Shown one piece after another: positions 27,901 to 50,100 of a stretch of 64,000 nucleotides of DNA. Source of the DNA: Brachyhypopomus gauderio (Eukaryota; Chordata; Actinopteri; Gymnotiformes; Hypopomidae). The notes under the pieces were generated by a model that saw nothing but the letters and a program-made list of their open reading frames with translations, had not been told where the DNA came from and ran no database searches. The position numbers and the translations under genes are program-made. The stretch spans positions 29,864,206-29,928,205 of the forward strand of contig NC_135214.1 of NCBI RefSeq assembly GCF_052324685.1, in the 5' to 3' direction. The first letter of the stretch is position 1, and each line of letters begins with the position of its first letter.

Positions 27901-29055
27901 GGCTGGAGAATATCATCTGATTATACAACTCCTGTTCCCAGATTATTTTTCCCTCCTAAAATGTATCAAATCCACACACATACACTTACTGCACATACAA
28001 ACATATGCATGCCCTCATAGGACGAATAGTATTCACAGCAAAATAGGCGGCGATGTGGAGGAAATCATAGAAGAGTGTTTGTAGGAGAGACCTTGATATC
28101 AAAGAGGCGTATGAAGTATGAGCGGCGGGGATTGTCCTTCACGAAACACACCACTCCTGTGTGCTGGAGACTCCAGTGTGCCGGACTGTGGGGCAGAGCC
28201 ATGTAGAGCTGCACCACAGAGGTAGCCAGACTCTGTGGTCTCACACACACACACACACACACACACACAAATGAACACATATGTATATAAACGCAAGGAG
28301 ACAGAGAGACACTTTGAGGAAAACGTCATTTAAATTTTTTTATTTTCATTTTGAAGTCCTGAAGAGAAAGATGCATGTGCATGTAAATATCCTCTCTACC
28401 ACAACAGGAAGTTGCCTGTAACATACTTCCTGTAGATGTACCTTTTATGGTACATGTATGCCGCTTTTAACACACTCAACAAGTCTCAACATTTCTTGAA
28501 GATGATCTTGTCAAAGCATGTATATGTCAAAGCATGTAATGATCCGTGCAACTACCCATCATGTTTATCTTTTTTTTCCAGAATTACACATTGAACACAT
28601 TAAAAAGATATACTCGTGTAGATATGTGAAAATTGTCAGATTATGTTCTCAAATTAAAATAAATATAAAATGCAGCCAATCAAATCTGCAAGGTCTTTGC
28701 ATCAGGTAAACAATGGAGATTAAAATGAAGCCATGACATCAATCAATGACACTAGGGGCTGGAGTGATAACTATCAGCAGTAACAAGCTCCATCTCTCTG
28801 CCTTTGACAAAACATCACTCTTGAAAACCAACACGCCATTGTCCCGCTACCAGCTTCTCAACTTGTTCGTATAAGTTATAGCTGCAGTTCACATATAACA
28901 CCTCCCTCCCTCCCCCAGTCAGATTGAGTTGACAGTAAGACCGCCATTCTTACCACACATCTCCGGCCTAAGAGCTCCACAACACGTTCATTCTCGTGGA
29001 TGCTGAGGAGAGAGCTGGGCACGTTGTCCTGCCCCTTTGACTTTCCCTTGCTCAT
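24955..29055 (-). CDS. was: Wiskott-Aldrich syndrome protein (WASP), with an apparent frameshift
   Basis: Haematopoietic actin nucleation-promoting factor: Cdc42 relieves autoinhibition and the C-terminal VCA region activates Arp2/3. Exons, 5' to 3': 29055-28954, 28232-28092, 27955-27869, 27522-27426, 27322-27296, 27213-27175, 26778-26585, 26497-26455, 26333-26180, 25958-25588, 25241-25130, 25010-24955. Visible: WH1 ([28 protein letters not shown]), basic patch, CRIB/GBD ([19 protein letters not shown]), the Tyr of KLIYDF, long polyproline, one WH2 ([13 protein letters not shown]), central helix and acidic tail ending EWDE. The length would be about 473 residues (human 502). Exon 7 is one base too long: the [10 protein letters not shown] frame and the [16 protein letters not shown] frame differ. 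As written, translation stops at 26609-26611 after about 220 residues, losing GBD, polyproline and VCA. Everything else is intact, so an assembly or sequencing indel is likelier than a dead gene. Confidence 0.95.
26872..26940. repeat. 11-bp tandem repeat in a was intron
   Basis: Six to seven copies of a unit of the form GGTGAGTTCAG, with small variants such as GGTGAGTCTAG and GATGAGTTCAG. It lies in the intron between was coding exons 6 and 7. The GGTGAGT core looks like a splice donor, but on the strand opposite to was. Confidence 0.92.
28242..28269. repeat. (CA)n microsatellite next to the was exon 2 acceptor
   Basis: About 14 CA units on the plus strand, read as GT in the was transcript, ending about ten bases before the acceptor AG at 28234-28233. 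The start of this intron has no matching CA tract. Confidence 0.9.
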
Positions 29056-30402
29056 CTCTCCTCGCTGGGGGTGGAGACGATTCGCAGACCCTTGGACCGA
29101 GTGTCCTTGGGCCCCAACTTTACACTTTGGTTTGCTGTGCTTAGATCCGTTAAAGATGGGAGAGAGGTTGAGGGAACTGGGACTTCCGTGTTCTCTGGTA
29201 TGATGTCAGTGTGTTAGCCTAAGAGAACAGGAAGAGCAACCACAGAGCATATCTGTTCAGCGAGGGCCTAGGATAGGCCATGGTCTGACTCTAACGAGGA
29301 AGTAGTCACTTTGGTTTAAGCCTGTTTGCTGAGTGGGGAGTTTGTTTGGGTTTCATGTAAATCTCCTGTGGTGTTTTTCATAAACGCCGCAATGTCATAA
29401 TTCACAGGCAGAGCTTTTGAAAAGATTTGCATATGCAGCCAAAGCAAGTTTGATATAAAAGATAAGCCAACTCTTGATATAAAAGATAAGCCAACTCACT
29501 GACTGAATCTTCTTGTAATATTCTGACTTTTCCATTTATTGCAAGGATCAATATTTTGCGAGGATTTGTTTTCAGTCTCCTTCTGATTGTCTTTGACAGA
29601 TGGTGAGAAATCTCTTTTTGTGCTATTGTCTTGAACACCACCAAATGGGCAAATCTATTTACATATTTAAGTATATTTTGATTACCAAGCATGCCAATTG
29701 CAAAGGCAGCCTTTTGTGCATAAAATATAACATGTGTGTGTTTGTTTTGCAGTGGATACCATCTCATTAGCCCATTGTCTTATTTGGATTCTTTTTGGTT
29801 TTGATGTTGAAAGGATTTACATTACATTTATAATTCTACATTTAAAGAATATTTTGTTTAAATGTATTTAAATCTGGAGCCTGTCCATGGTTGTACTTTT
29901 AAGGGGTTTTCTTCACAGCTCTGGGACTGCCCAAAGGGGAATTCATCCCATGCAGTTATTAGCTACAAACTAAATAGAACAATTACCAGCTCAGTTCATG
30001 TATGGACCTCTGCTATGTGAATTCAGCTTATTTTAGAAATGCATGGACATGCACCAATGAGTTTTCAGACAATAAAAAAATCTTGAAATAGTAATGTGCT
30101 ATTATATAGGATGCTTACGTTCCCACTAAAACCATTGTAAAGGTTAACAGAAAACCAATGGTTGACCAGGGAGCAATTTCTACGAACCTGGCCACAAATT
30201 ACATTTTACACTTTCACTTCACTATATCCCACTGCAGTCATGCTATCTGTCTGAATCATCAGGAAATCTAAGCTAACGTATTCTCTGATTTGGAGAAGTG
30301 TCCAAGTGAATGGAAAGGTGGACAAAAGTCAAATGTTTGACAGTGAGGATTGCTGCTCTGTTTCAGAAAGTCTGAAAACCTTTATCAGCTACAAATTTAG
30401 TT

Positions 30403-31856
30403 TTACAGTTTTTCTCAGTCGATTTGGTTCATTTTTCAGATCAGAATTGAAATTATCAAAACTGTTCATTTAATCTCCACATCTCCTTGTCACTTGTGTA
30501 CATCATAATTGCATTTCTCATTGTGTTTAACATTTTGCAAATGGACATGGACAATTGTCTGTTGTTTTTTGCATTATCAATTGCTTATGTCATGTTTATC
30601 AAAATATGTTGTACGGATTGTCTGTTGAATTGTCTTACCCCCCAAAACATTTAGTCTTTAGGTCATTGCCTAGGTTATTACATGCAAAAGTGCTGAACAT
30701 GTCATAATCTCTAAGGAGTCATTTTACATTTAATTATTAATTTAGTTTTTTTGTTACATTTTAGTAATTTATCCTAATTTGATTAAATATTTTTCAGGTG
30801 AACATTCAGTTACAGTAACAAAGAGAATTTGTGAAGGTTTAGATCAACCAATGGTCTCAAACATAGGTCAGATGTGCGTCTCATGAACCTTTACTGTAAT
30901 TGGCAAACATTTATAGACACTAAACACTGCAGTATCATAAAGTCTCATAATGGAAAGACGAGGCCATGTATAGGGTGAATAGCCAAGAAGAGGAGTAAGA
31001 CTGTGGTGTAGAGGGGTAAGACTGTGGTGTAGAGGGGTAAGACTGTGTGGTGTAGAGGAGTAAGACTGTGTGGTGTAGAGGGGTAAGACTATGTGGTGTA
31101 GAGGAGTAAGACTATGTGGTGTAGAGGGGTAAGACTGTGGGATAAGGCTGAGGGGACAAAACAGTGAAATAAGGGCAACAATTCTGGACCATGTAAATGT
31201 ACATGTAAATCATGCTCTTACAATGGCTGAAGCTGGTCACTGGGTGCAGCCGAATATTGGAAGAACAACCGTATCTTCAATCATTACAGTAAACATTTCA
31301 TAGAGAAAACATAGATGTACTGTAATTCAGAAATGTGCTTCCTGCTGTAATGCTGCACATTGACATAAATTCTGACGTTACTGTATTACTGTACATTTTT
31401 TGTTTTGCATTTTTATAACATATAGGGCATCAAGACTAGCTCATAGGGGGGGCAGATGTTCCATTTTCACAATTCAGCAAGAGGAGGCTGTATGTGCTCA
31501 GGTTGTTTTGAATGTGTAGAGTAAGTTTCTAATTTTACAGTTTTCCCAGTCAGTTGTCGGTCTTTTCTGAATATCAATCAGATTTGTTTTTGTCAACAAA
31601 TTGCAGTGTGAACAATACAGTCAAACAATATTGATGTACAAATTTGATTCCAGTCCAATTTCTTGCTATCAGTCTCCCACATACAGTCATGTGTAACTTT
31701 GTGTTCTGTGTAAGTTTGTATTTTGTGTGTAGCATGTTTCATTTGATATACCACAGAATGAGCAGTATTCTTGAAATCAAAAGCTTAGCTAGTTTCCATC
31801 AGAATATACTGTCTGCACTGACTGTGACTTATAGTTGCACTGAATTTAAGCTAAGA
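30403..31856 (+). mobile_element. Transposon-like repeat, copy A (3' truncated)
   Basis: It starts TTACAGTTTTTCTCAGTC and matches, block by block, the repeat at 37524-39267 in the same orientation. Shared words include CAGATCAGAATTGAAATT, ATGGACATGGACAATTGTCT, ATTGGCAAACATTTATAGAC and GAGGAGGCTGTATGTGCTCA. The start is the inverted complement of the end of copy B, so the full element had terminal inverted repeats of about 30 bp. This copy lacks that right end and carries about 200 bp absent from copy B, including a minisatellite. No intact transposase; family not identified. Confidence 0.75.
30985..31140. repeat. Minisatellite of about 22-24 bp
   Basis: Seven imperfect copies of a unit containing GGTAAGACTGTGTGGTGTAG, with G/A variation (GGGG versus GGAG) and two-base length variation. 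It is embedded in transposon-like repeat copy A and missing from copy B. Confidence 0.93.
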
Positions 31857-34186
31857 TAGGATATTTCATCTGCTAATGCATTCATGGTTTCCTGATAAAC
31901 AGGAAATAACACATACAGCTGGGCCCCAACCTACCAGATATGGCGCTTTATCTGTGCTTATGCTGTTTCTTCTGAAAATGGTCCTTCAGCGTAAATACTA
32001 TTACTTCATGTGAACCAGCCTTGTAGGAACACCATTAAATACAAAATGTGGAGAACGACGGCTGGCGTTTCATGTGACCTCTGCCACCATCGAATCTTGG
32101 ATATCCCTAACAGCTACGAGGTCCTACAAACTCAAGTTTGACACAGATCACAGAGGAAGCAGAACAAAGTGAATCGCAACAAAACATGTGTCGCACCTTC
32201 ACCTAGCAAAACCTGCACATCAGACACCCTCTCTACACTCTCTCTACAGCAAGACTACTGAAAATTTCAACTCCTGCAATTACATGGTTGATACCAGCAA
32301 ATGCTAGATGCTCTCGGTATTCCGAGGAAAACAAAGACAGACATACCACACATTAATACTTACAATTAATTTTTATTGAGAACGGCAAGCACCAAATCAG
32401 GAGCCAGTTCAGTAAACCAAAATAAAGCTGGAGTTGCTTCATCAAGTATCTTTGGTGTCACTGGATGTCACAATAAAGTTGCAAGTGTCTCTTCATGAAA
32501 CATTGGCACTTTTTTTAAACTGACTTAAAATGAGTAGAGCTGAGAAGAGAAATTATACCAAGATTACTACACATAATAATTAGCAATATTTAAGCATAGC
32601 AGGATTGCCAGGGGAAAGCAAATAATTGTCATGGGTCCTTTTGGGGGTTAGAAGGAGGAAAAAAAGAGAGCAAAGTTAGAGTGCACAAATTTGAACACTT
32701 GTTTCACAAGTTAAAGAGAATCGCTCAGGCGTGGTTTCTGGGCTGAGCGAGTGTAATCCACGAGGCATTTAGGCATTTGGCACAAAAAAAAAAGAAAAAC
32801 ACAAAAAAAAAAAAAAAACAACAGAACTGGTATAGTCTGCACGTTTAAGATAAACTCCACCAATCATCAAGTGCTGAGGTACTGACATATAAAGATAACA
32901 TGACCACGCCAGAGATGCCTCGCGTGCATCAGCAACGCTGTTAGATGAAGAAGAAAGGCCGCCTCGGCTTGGAGCGATTCATAGAAATAACTTCAATTGC
33001 GCATCAGTGGGGTGGACTACAGGAGCACTAATGCAGATATAGTTTACACGGCTTATAACAGAGAGTAAAAGATTGCTTAGGGGGCTTATTTGGCAAATAG
33101 TGAAAAGGGGAGACTAAATAAGAGTTATTTTACAGCCTTTAAGAAGAGCAGTCAGGCCATGTTTGTGTTTGTACCATCTTCTTAATGCTGATTTTTGTTA
33201 GTGAGGATATTCATTAAACAAGCTTTCAGATTTGTCTTAGTTGATTCATCATAATAATGGCAAAGATTAGTCACTGGACCGCTCCTGCTCCTGAAATTGT
33301 ATGCTACAATGAACCATTTCCTTCACAGTTTTCTGTAGACCATGAGGAAAAGCAATTGACTGCCATTCCTTTTGTTTTTAAAACCTGGACTGCTTTATAT
33401 TCCCATAAGAACAATATAAGAAGGAAAGAAACATTATTTTTGTTTTCTATTCTTTCTTCTTTCTGTTTTCCTAAAGCATTTTCTTAGATATTGATTCAGG
33501 TTTTATCTGTGGCTCAGAAATGTCAGCATGAATACACTGGGGAAGTGATGGATGATGCATAAACATACATTACTGAGCTTTAGTCATTCACTGTACATCA
33601 GTTACAACTGAATCAGATGGATTGGTGATAGTGAGATCCTTCTGGAAAGCATGGTTATAAATAAACACCTTAAAACATAACAAATGAACTTCTTTTGAGA
33701 GAGTCATCCTGAAATTCACTTGTGAAGTATCAGTTCAACACTGAATTCCATTACTACAACAAGTTGTACTTTCTCGTACCTCTGACTTGTTATGCAAATG
33801 AAATGTAATCTTAAATACACAGACAAGCAAAAAAGGTGTGTTGAAATGTCTAAAACTAATTCTTTGGTTTAGAATTTGTCCAGTAAGTTTAAAACCCAAA
33901 ATCAGGGGTTTCAGAACAGTTGTTTCAGTACTGAATCATAAGAGAGGTTTTTTGATAGTATTTTGCACCCTGAAAAAAAAATCTGTAAAATGTATAGCCA
34001 AAGCTCAGAACGCAGCAATACTTTAAAAGGCACAAGATTTGCCAGTGTTATTGTCTGGTGTACATGGCACTCTGAATGCTATCGAAGGAGTTATTCTCAA
34101 ACATTAGCAGCTTTAACAGCCTGTAATTGATGCAAACAGAGATAATTAGAAATCTCTGATTGTAGCTTTAAGTTTGATCATATATA

Positions 34187-34190
<4 letters not shown>

Positions 34191-34270
<80 letters not shown>
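34191..34270. repeat. (TA)n microsatellite
   Basis: About 40 uninterrupted TA units. The length in an assembly is likely unreliable. Confidence 0.95.
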
Positions 34271-34273
<3 letters not shown>

Positions 34274-35045
34274 TTTGGTTTTGCTTTGGTTGCGTTTTTT
34301 TTTTTCCCTTGCATGGTTTTGATACTCAAATCTTGCACTTTGTGACTTACTTCAAAGACTTCATTCAAGTCCTAAGCCATTATCAAACCAATTTTTAGAC
34401 CATTTAGTAATGGGTCCTCATTACATTGTAGTGTATTAGATCTGACTGAAACAAAAGAAACTGCGGTGCTTTTCTATGCCACCGTGTCTTTAACTTTGAG
34501 CCAAAACTGGACAGGATCAACAAAAGTTGTGTAATTTTTGTAAAGCAGGAGAACACAGAACATGTTTTTTTCCATTTTTTCCAGAAGGGCTAAAATTTAT
34601 CTATCCACTTTCTTTTCTAAATAATCTCCTTTTCTTACAGCTGTTGTTCAACCTGTTGTTCTTACAGCTGTTGTGGATTTGTACAATCTGTATCTATTTT
34701 CCAACAGAAACATAACTGCCATTTGTCTACTAGGATTGTCAAAGCAAGTGACTGCATGCAGGGTCTTCATCTGAAGTAGCTGCCACAGAGATATGTGACA
34801 TCATCATATTCTGCAAGATCCTCCACCACAGAACGTTTCTGTTTTAATTTTAACGGTGGGATGGGCAGGTTCTACCCACTCTCACTGGGGTAAGAGACTA
34901 GAGATAAGATGGGTCCAGCCTATCAGGGTTGTTTTTTACTTTGGCGGTTCTCTCCAATTCCAATCCAGGTTTGTCAGGAGAGGACAGCTGGATGGCGTTC
35001 TGCTGAGCAGGCATGTTGGACCCTGGTGTGTTCGTGGCTGGGAAA

Positions 35046-43801
<8,756 letters not shown>

Positions 43802-44923
43802 CTTTTGTCCTTCTTTGGTTCTTTCCTTTGTTCTTTTATCCAATGAAAGAAAAGTTGTGTCGATTATGGTTTCAAAAGGCTCTCTGAAGGAGAAAACACA
43901 GTATAACATAGCTCATTACTTATTTTTTAGATGCCTGGTCAATAGTGCATTTTAAAGGGATGCTATGTGTAATGAACTGAGTGTTCCAAGAATTTGTTAA
44001 GCATAACATTACGATACCAACTGAAGATATTCAGTTTTTTTTTTACTTTTTCGGAATTTGAGGGTAAATTAACCCTGAGATGTTGAGGTGGAGTCAGTTG
44101 GGCAGAAAATGTGAGCAGAAGTCTATGTCTTTATTCTTACTCTCTACAATGAGAGACACCATGTAATGCCATTATAAATACAGAAAGCTCCAGCCGAACT
44201 CAATAACAACACTCCACAGGCTACATGTGCAATAAAAAATGTGGGACTTTAGGGCTCCTTCACAACAATATAAAAATCTAATAACATGTAATCTATTTGT
44301 CCAGAGACAAAATAAGTTTGACAGCAACCCTTCAGGTGTTACCACACCTTTGGAAACGAACGTTGGTAAATGGCTGGATTACAAACGTTTTCCTCTAAGG
44401 CTCTGGTAGTAGGCCTATGCTTGTTCATGTAGTTGCTATGACTTAGTCCTGAGGGAAGAACACTAACCTCAATCTAATGGAGCTGCTAAATGTCAAATTG
44501 CTATGGTTAGCAGGTACCATCTTTGTATGAGAACTACATTAGTACAATTTTTTAAGTACCGATTAAGACTTTTGTAAAAGACCATGGAAATGTACACTGG
44601 TCACGCCTGAGTTATCATGTTATTTATTAACTCGATGGCCCCAAAACGAATGCCTACAGCTGTTCCTGTGTGAGAAGACAAGCCAAAAATGGCTCCGTTG
44701 TGTATGTGATTTATTTTTTATGTCCTCAAAAGTTTGAAAAAGGTGTCAACAAGATTCCCTCACCCAGCATCCATTCATAAAACAAACAAATCGCCCCCTC
44801 TAAAGTTATTTTCTGACCGAAAATACAAACAAGTATCAGATCTTGTGGTGGTTAAGAAATCGAGAAAAGCTGTGGGAAAACTCAACACAGCACATCACGG
44901 TTTGATATGAAATTCACACTCAC

Positions 44924-45110
44924 GCAGTCCAGCATTTTTTCCGGGTACTCGAGTTGGATACGTGGCTCGCGAGCCCGGAGAGGCTGGAGCCCAGCCAACA
45001 CTGCCTGCCAGCTGCAACTCCCACACCACTCTCTCATCTCAGCCTTGCAGAATGACGTCCAGTACGTTTGATAAATTTGCTTTAGTGGCATACTGTCAAC
45101 ACAAGGCCCT
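44924..45110 (-). other. Candidate non-coding 5' exon of slc38a5
   Basis: A strong donor (minus strand CTGC|GTGAGTG, GT at 44923-44922) ends a locally CpG-rich stretch about 1 kb upstream of the acceptor that begins the ATG exon (43883). Joining them would create a seven-codon upstream frame starting ATGCTGGACTGC and ending before the main ATG. The left limit is not determined. Evidence is position, donor quality and composition only. Confidence 0.3.
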
Positions 45111-46338
45111 TCACATGCATGTCTTTCCATACACACAAATAAATGTGAGTGTGTGTGCTCCACGTACTACCGAAGCATTGTCGAAAATGCAGCGACAACA
45201 GCAAAATGTGAAAGTCTTCGGCTTTTTATAAATGAGCATATTAAGGAAAAAAGAATTATAATGTTATTTAGCAACAAGGGTGTTACAAATAACGAACATT
45301 CCTCATGGGTTCTAAGTCTAGCAAGTTTTATTAATCTAAAAATATCACAGGATTACACTTCACATAAGGAAGGTATCAGTTTCAGCTATTTAAAAAAGAA
45401 AAAAAAAAGATTTGTGACTTACACTTAATAAAATGTGTGCTATGGTATCAGTAAACACATTTGAAAAGTAATATTGCAGTGCAATGCAGCTGTTCTGGGA
45501 ACTATGAACTTCATATTTCATCCTAGCTGAATAACTGGGACAGGGATGTCTTTAGCACGCAACTGTAATGGTAGGTAAATGTTAAATAGTACAATGTAGG
45601 ATTCCTACTGTATTCTATAATGTCATATATTATACACGTTTACAAGAATATTATCACTTTAAACACTTTGGTGTACTCAAACTCTGTTTTAGTATATCCT
45701 GTTGACTTATCAGAATAAACAATGAAAGCAAAATGAAAGCATTATATATGCTATCAAATTGTGCTCAAAATAATACATATGTGAATCTGATCTTCTGACA
45801 AAAATGCATTCTGCATTACTTAAAATGTAAGTCATTGCACAGTGTCATTGTGTGGGCTACGTACTCCAACATACTGGTTAATCTGTAAAATCATCTTAAT
45901 GTTTGCATCTGACATCAACAGACACTAGAATCCATTCTAGGTGGCGCTCTGCCAGCCCCATAATTATCTTCTGTTCCCGGTTGTTTTGAGGAGCTTTAGT
46001 TTCAGCCTTCTCTTCAGTATGTGAAACTCACACTCATTCCAGTGTGTTTGGTCCTGAGAAAGTCTAGAATTGCTTTAGTATGTATATTTAAGGTCATTAT
46101 CCTGCTGTAAAGTGAGGTGCCATCCACAGAGTACTGAGGCATTTGTTTGGATCTGAACAGTTTAGATTTTTCTATACACTTGGAATTTTATGATGTGCTA
46201 TTGCCTTGCTTATCATTAATAATTGATAAAATTGATAATTTCCTAGTTCATCTTTAATAAAGACAGCAATAAATTGAGACAACCGTAATGACAGCCATAC
46301 AGCCCTTTGGCACCATATTTCAAACATGTAGTCCTTCA

Positions 46339-46430
46339 TGTTGATAATAATAATAATAAATTTTATTTAAAAGCGCCTTTCAAGTGACCCAAGGACACTG
46401 TACAATAGATAATAATAAAATAAAAAAGGT
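46339..46430 (+). repeat. Interspersed teleost repeat fragment
   Basis: TAATAATAATAAATTTTATT followed by AAAAGCGCCTTTCAAGTGAC and GGACACTGTACAA is a recurrent fish repeat string. It is related in style to the element at 17931-18074. Family name not known to me. Confidence 0.6.
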
Positions 46431-47104
46431 AAGTGCACATACAACTTAAAATGACCATAGGGACAGATACATAGTATCATCCATAAGCTAGTTTAAAAAG
46501 ATTAGTTTTCTCATTTATACTGAGGATCAACAGTAAAACAGCAGTAAAATGCAAGAATCACATTTTGATTCAATTCCAGACACATTTTAGCTCCCTCTCT
46601 GTTTAAGGAACTAATGATACAACAAATACAACAAATGATCAAGAAACAACTGAGAAGCCACTTGTCCAATTACTACCCTCAAAAGTGACGTGTAAACGGC
46701 TCATGTATGTACCATAAACCACTCCAACTCAAGAAACATATCATAAATCTTTGTTTATGCTAGCCACAAACTGCTGCTCTTCCATTCACCAAGAATTCAT
46801 CCCAAGAGGTGTGAAGTGAAAGGAAATTTTTATGATGCAACACCATTCTTGTTCTCTTGCCACACCTCCCAGTGACAAACGGATTTAAGTCAAGAAACCA
46901 GTCTATACCTGCAATCACCCGAAGGCATATTACTAGAATCATATTCACAGCATGGATGATTATTTAAAATTTTGTAAATGGCAATTAGCAGGGCCAACTG
47001 ACAAGCCAAACAGTTGGACACACCGTGTGCTATTTGCTTAACCTTCTTAGCACCCAGTTGAAACATTTAGTGAGACAGAAGCAGCACTGAAAGGTTAGAA
47101 TAGA

Positions 47105-47149
47105 GGGGGAGGGGACGGGAGGGGGATGGGAGGGGACGGGGGAGGGGCA
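47105..47149 (+). other. G-rich tract with quadruplex potential
   Basis: Eight or so runs of three to five G separated by one or two bases (GGGGAGGGGAC, GGGAGGGGGAT and similar). This easily satisfies the pattern of four G runs with short loops. Its loops are mostly A or AC, so the opposite strand is C/T-rich. Confidence 0.8.
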
Positions 47150-50100
47150 GTAATGTCCCTTAACTTTATACTTCCACAGGGATAAAATTCCTCACTGTTG
47201 GGTCGAGCACTAACTGTACCACTATTGTATTTACAGCACAGGATCCAAACGAGAATGAAGCAGAAAGCTTATGTTGAGCTTGATAGATAAGCAGACATTA
47301 TGGTTCTCTACACACAGAGCTTTTCAGGGGAGGAGCTGGTCTCACAAACGGTACTGCTATCACTCGGCGCACTCAACACCAACCCGCTGCTCAAGTTGAA
47401 CAACTATGTGAGCTCTCCACCCATTTTGCCAACACTCCTCATGATTACACTAGCTGACTTGGATACACACAAACACAAAAAGCAAGCTCTACTAAAATGG
47501 TTAAACAGCCCAAACTAGAGACATTTTACCTTGAGAATTGCTTCTACAGCAGAGTGAACAGTGGACTTGGCATGCCTGTGCTTGTGTTTCTCCATTACTC
47601 ACAGGACAGTACAGTTTCTCCCTTGGCTAAAACACTGGGCCCCTGACGTGGCTATGAGCACATGCCTCAGCTAACCGACAAACATACCCTCTACAATTTG
47701 TACTTGAGCATGTTACCATAAAACCAAAATGAATGGCTAGCTGTGCATCAGTTAAAAGAAATTGAAATTGCCTTTTGGTTTTAACCGTATTCACATGTAG
47801 GATCACATGACTGAACAACTGTAGTTCTGATACTAGCATCTGAGGCATTGTTGCACACTACACAATACCTTATCTGTCCTCATATTGGTTGTTCAGCCTC
47901 TGAGCTTCCATGTTCATAACAGAGGAGGTTCAATATGACCAGGACATCCGCACTGACTAGCATAGGAAGCCACTTGGTGCAAATCAATTGTGTAGGTAAC
48001 AATTTCGCTGTGGCCATTCCACTAGGAGTTCCAGGAAAAACAAACCACCTGCATTCTATTGGGTATCCTCTGATACCCAAGTGAATGTCACATGTTTTAT
48101 TATATCAAATGCAGTGCTGTAGTTCATTTACCACAATTCTTAAAACGATGTGATAATGACCCAATTAAAAACCAAACAAGAGATTGTAAATATTATGCAA
48201 TTAAGTCACTATTTCATGCAAGTACTAGCCAATATTTCCACCTATGCATGATTTACTACTGCAACATGAGGCTACTGCCCACATGAACCCTACACATGAA
48301 CCCTACACATGAACATTTCCTGCATGTGACCGTACCACGCTACTCATTGTAGATAAATTTACACTCTAAACAAACACTAATTAAGATACTGGTACCACAG
48401 TAATGCCATAGTGCAAAATGTAGTTTTTTCTGCCACAAAAGCTTTACAACATCTCATGGTTATTGTTTTATTTGTTTGCTTGTTTTGTTTTTGTTTTGGC
48501 TGTTATCTTGTAGTAATGTGAGATGATCCAACTATGCACAAATGGATGTCAATAAACCAACGAGGTTATCACGTTCATCCATTTACTCTTGCGATGAATG
48601 AGAAGAGGGAAATGCCAAAGAAAGGGACTAGCTGTGTGTACAGGCATAAGTGTACGTTATGTAACCGATTTTGAGCCTTTTAATAGTTTCTTTTGGAAAC
48701 ACAAGACATTGCTTTTACTTGGCACTGTCCTAATTTAGTTTGAGCAGACAGTCTGGACAAACAGTAAAAAAGCACAGCCAGACTATTTTCTTATTTAAGG
48801 GCTAAAAATATGCTTGTGTAAAATAATGTTTAGAACTCAAGAAAACTCAAACAAAACTAATGTGATGTTATTAAATATATACTCAAAAGTTATTTTTGTT
48901 AAAAGTGTATCTGTTTGCTTACATTAAAATATTGAATATACAAAACAACTTCAGGACAGGAAGCATGAATTTTGTCAGACATTTTTGAAGAGTTAGACTA
49001 CCAGTAACCACCAGAGAATGCCTGAAGGTCCAGAGAAGGAGATGGAAAAGAAAAGAAGAAAAGAGTGTGGTAGCATTCTTTAGCTTTCTTTTCACTTGCA
49101 TAAAAGTTCCTATTATTCAAGCCAACATAAACAAATGCCTTTCAGAACCTAGGATGCCACGCATAAAAGAAAACAAAAATACAATAGAAAGGTAGTGGAA
49201 GCTAGAGAAATTATCTTTATCCCATATGAATATTTTTAATACTTTTTTATTTATATGTATATAGTACTTTAGTAAATATATAAAAGTCAAAATGATGCTG
49301 ATTAATTCAACTCCAATTAAATTAAACCAATTAAATCCACTCTCTCTGAAAGGGACTTCTGAAAATGTTGTCTACCCCACCCCCAAAAAGCATAATTTTC
49401 ATTCTTTTAAAAAGCTCCCCTCAGTCAGATATCTGGAGCAAATAGCCATACTACTTGCTTAATTCCCCTTAATATACAAACTCATTTACACAGATTACAA
49501 TGTAAATATAGATTGGTGATTATAAATATCATCTTAAACACAAGGATGAACAATAATATTTCAAGTAAGCAAACTTCTGTCAAGAACAGTAGTTGGTTTA
49601 ATGACCCATGTGCCTTAGTAAAAATTGGAGCTCTAAAAACAAAGGAAGCTCTCACCTTTTAAAGCTGCAATTGAGGCTTTCTCAGAGGCAGAAGAGATAA
49701 AGCATTCTCTGAGAAGTTTTCTTGCTTGAGATGTTAAGATGTTGCTTTTTTTAGTTGGTTTTTTGTGTGTGTTGTTGTTTTATCCCAACTGAGAAAAGAC
49801 CTAAAGTAGAGCCAGGGGAGAGAGGACACTGTGAAGGGATCCAGTGAAGGGAGCAAGAGAGCAGGGGGGGAAGCACATGTGTTGAGGAAAAAGACTGAAA
49901 GGGAGGGCTGTTCACAACGGCTGTCTCAAGTTTCTTGTGATGTCACACATACTAGTGAAGTCACTCCCAGACCAAGCTAAAACAGGACAGAGTGTCTTTT
50001 TGTCTTAGCCAAGTTAAAATGATGATTATGGTTACGGACTTTCTTTTTGTTTAATGGTTAACATAGCTCATTTGAAAGATCTTGATTTCTGTGATTTATT

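Larger units (their letters stand above)
29056..35045. other. Intergenic stretch between was and slc38a5, repeat-bearing
   Basis: No gene recognised. The left end should include the was promoter and 5' UTR. A 23-bp duplication with the word GATATAAAAGATAAGCCAAC lies near 29453-29498. The middle holds one copy of a duplicated transposon-like repeat (30403-31856) with an embedded minisatellite. Further right are adenine-rich runs (32787-32819) and a long TA microsatellite. On the minus strand, ATTAAA at 34848-34843 is a possible slc38a5 polyadenylation signal. Confidence 0.65.

Noticed and set aside
34168..34398. Tyr-Ile repeat open frames on both strands
   Set aside because: Translation of the TA microsatellite.
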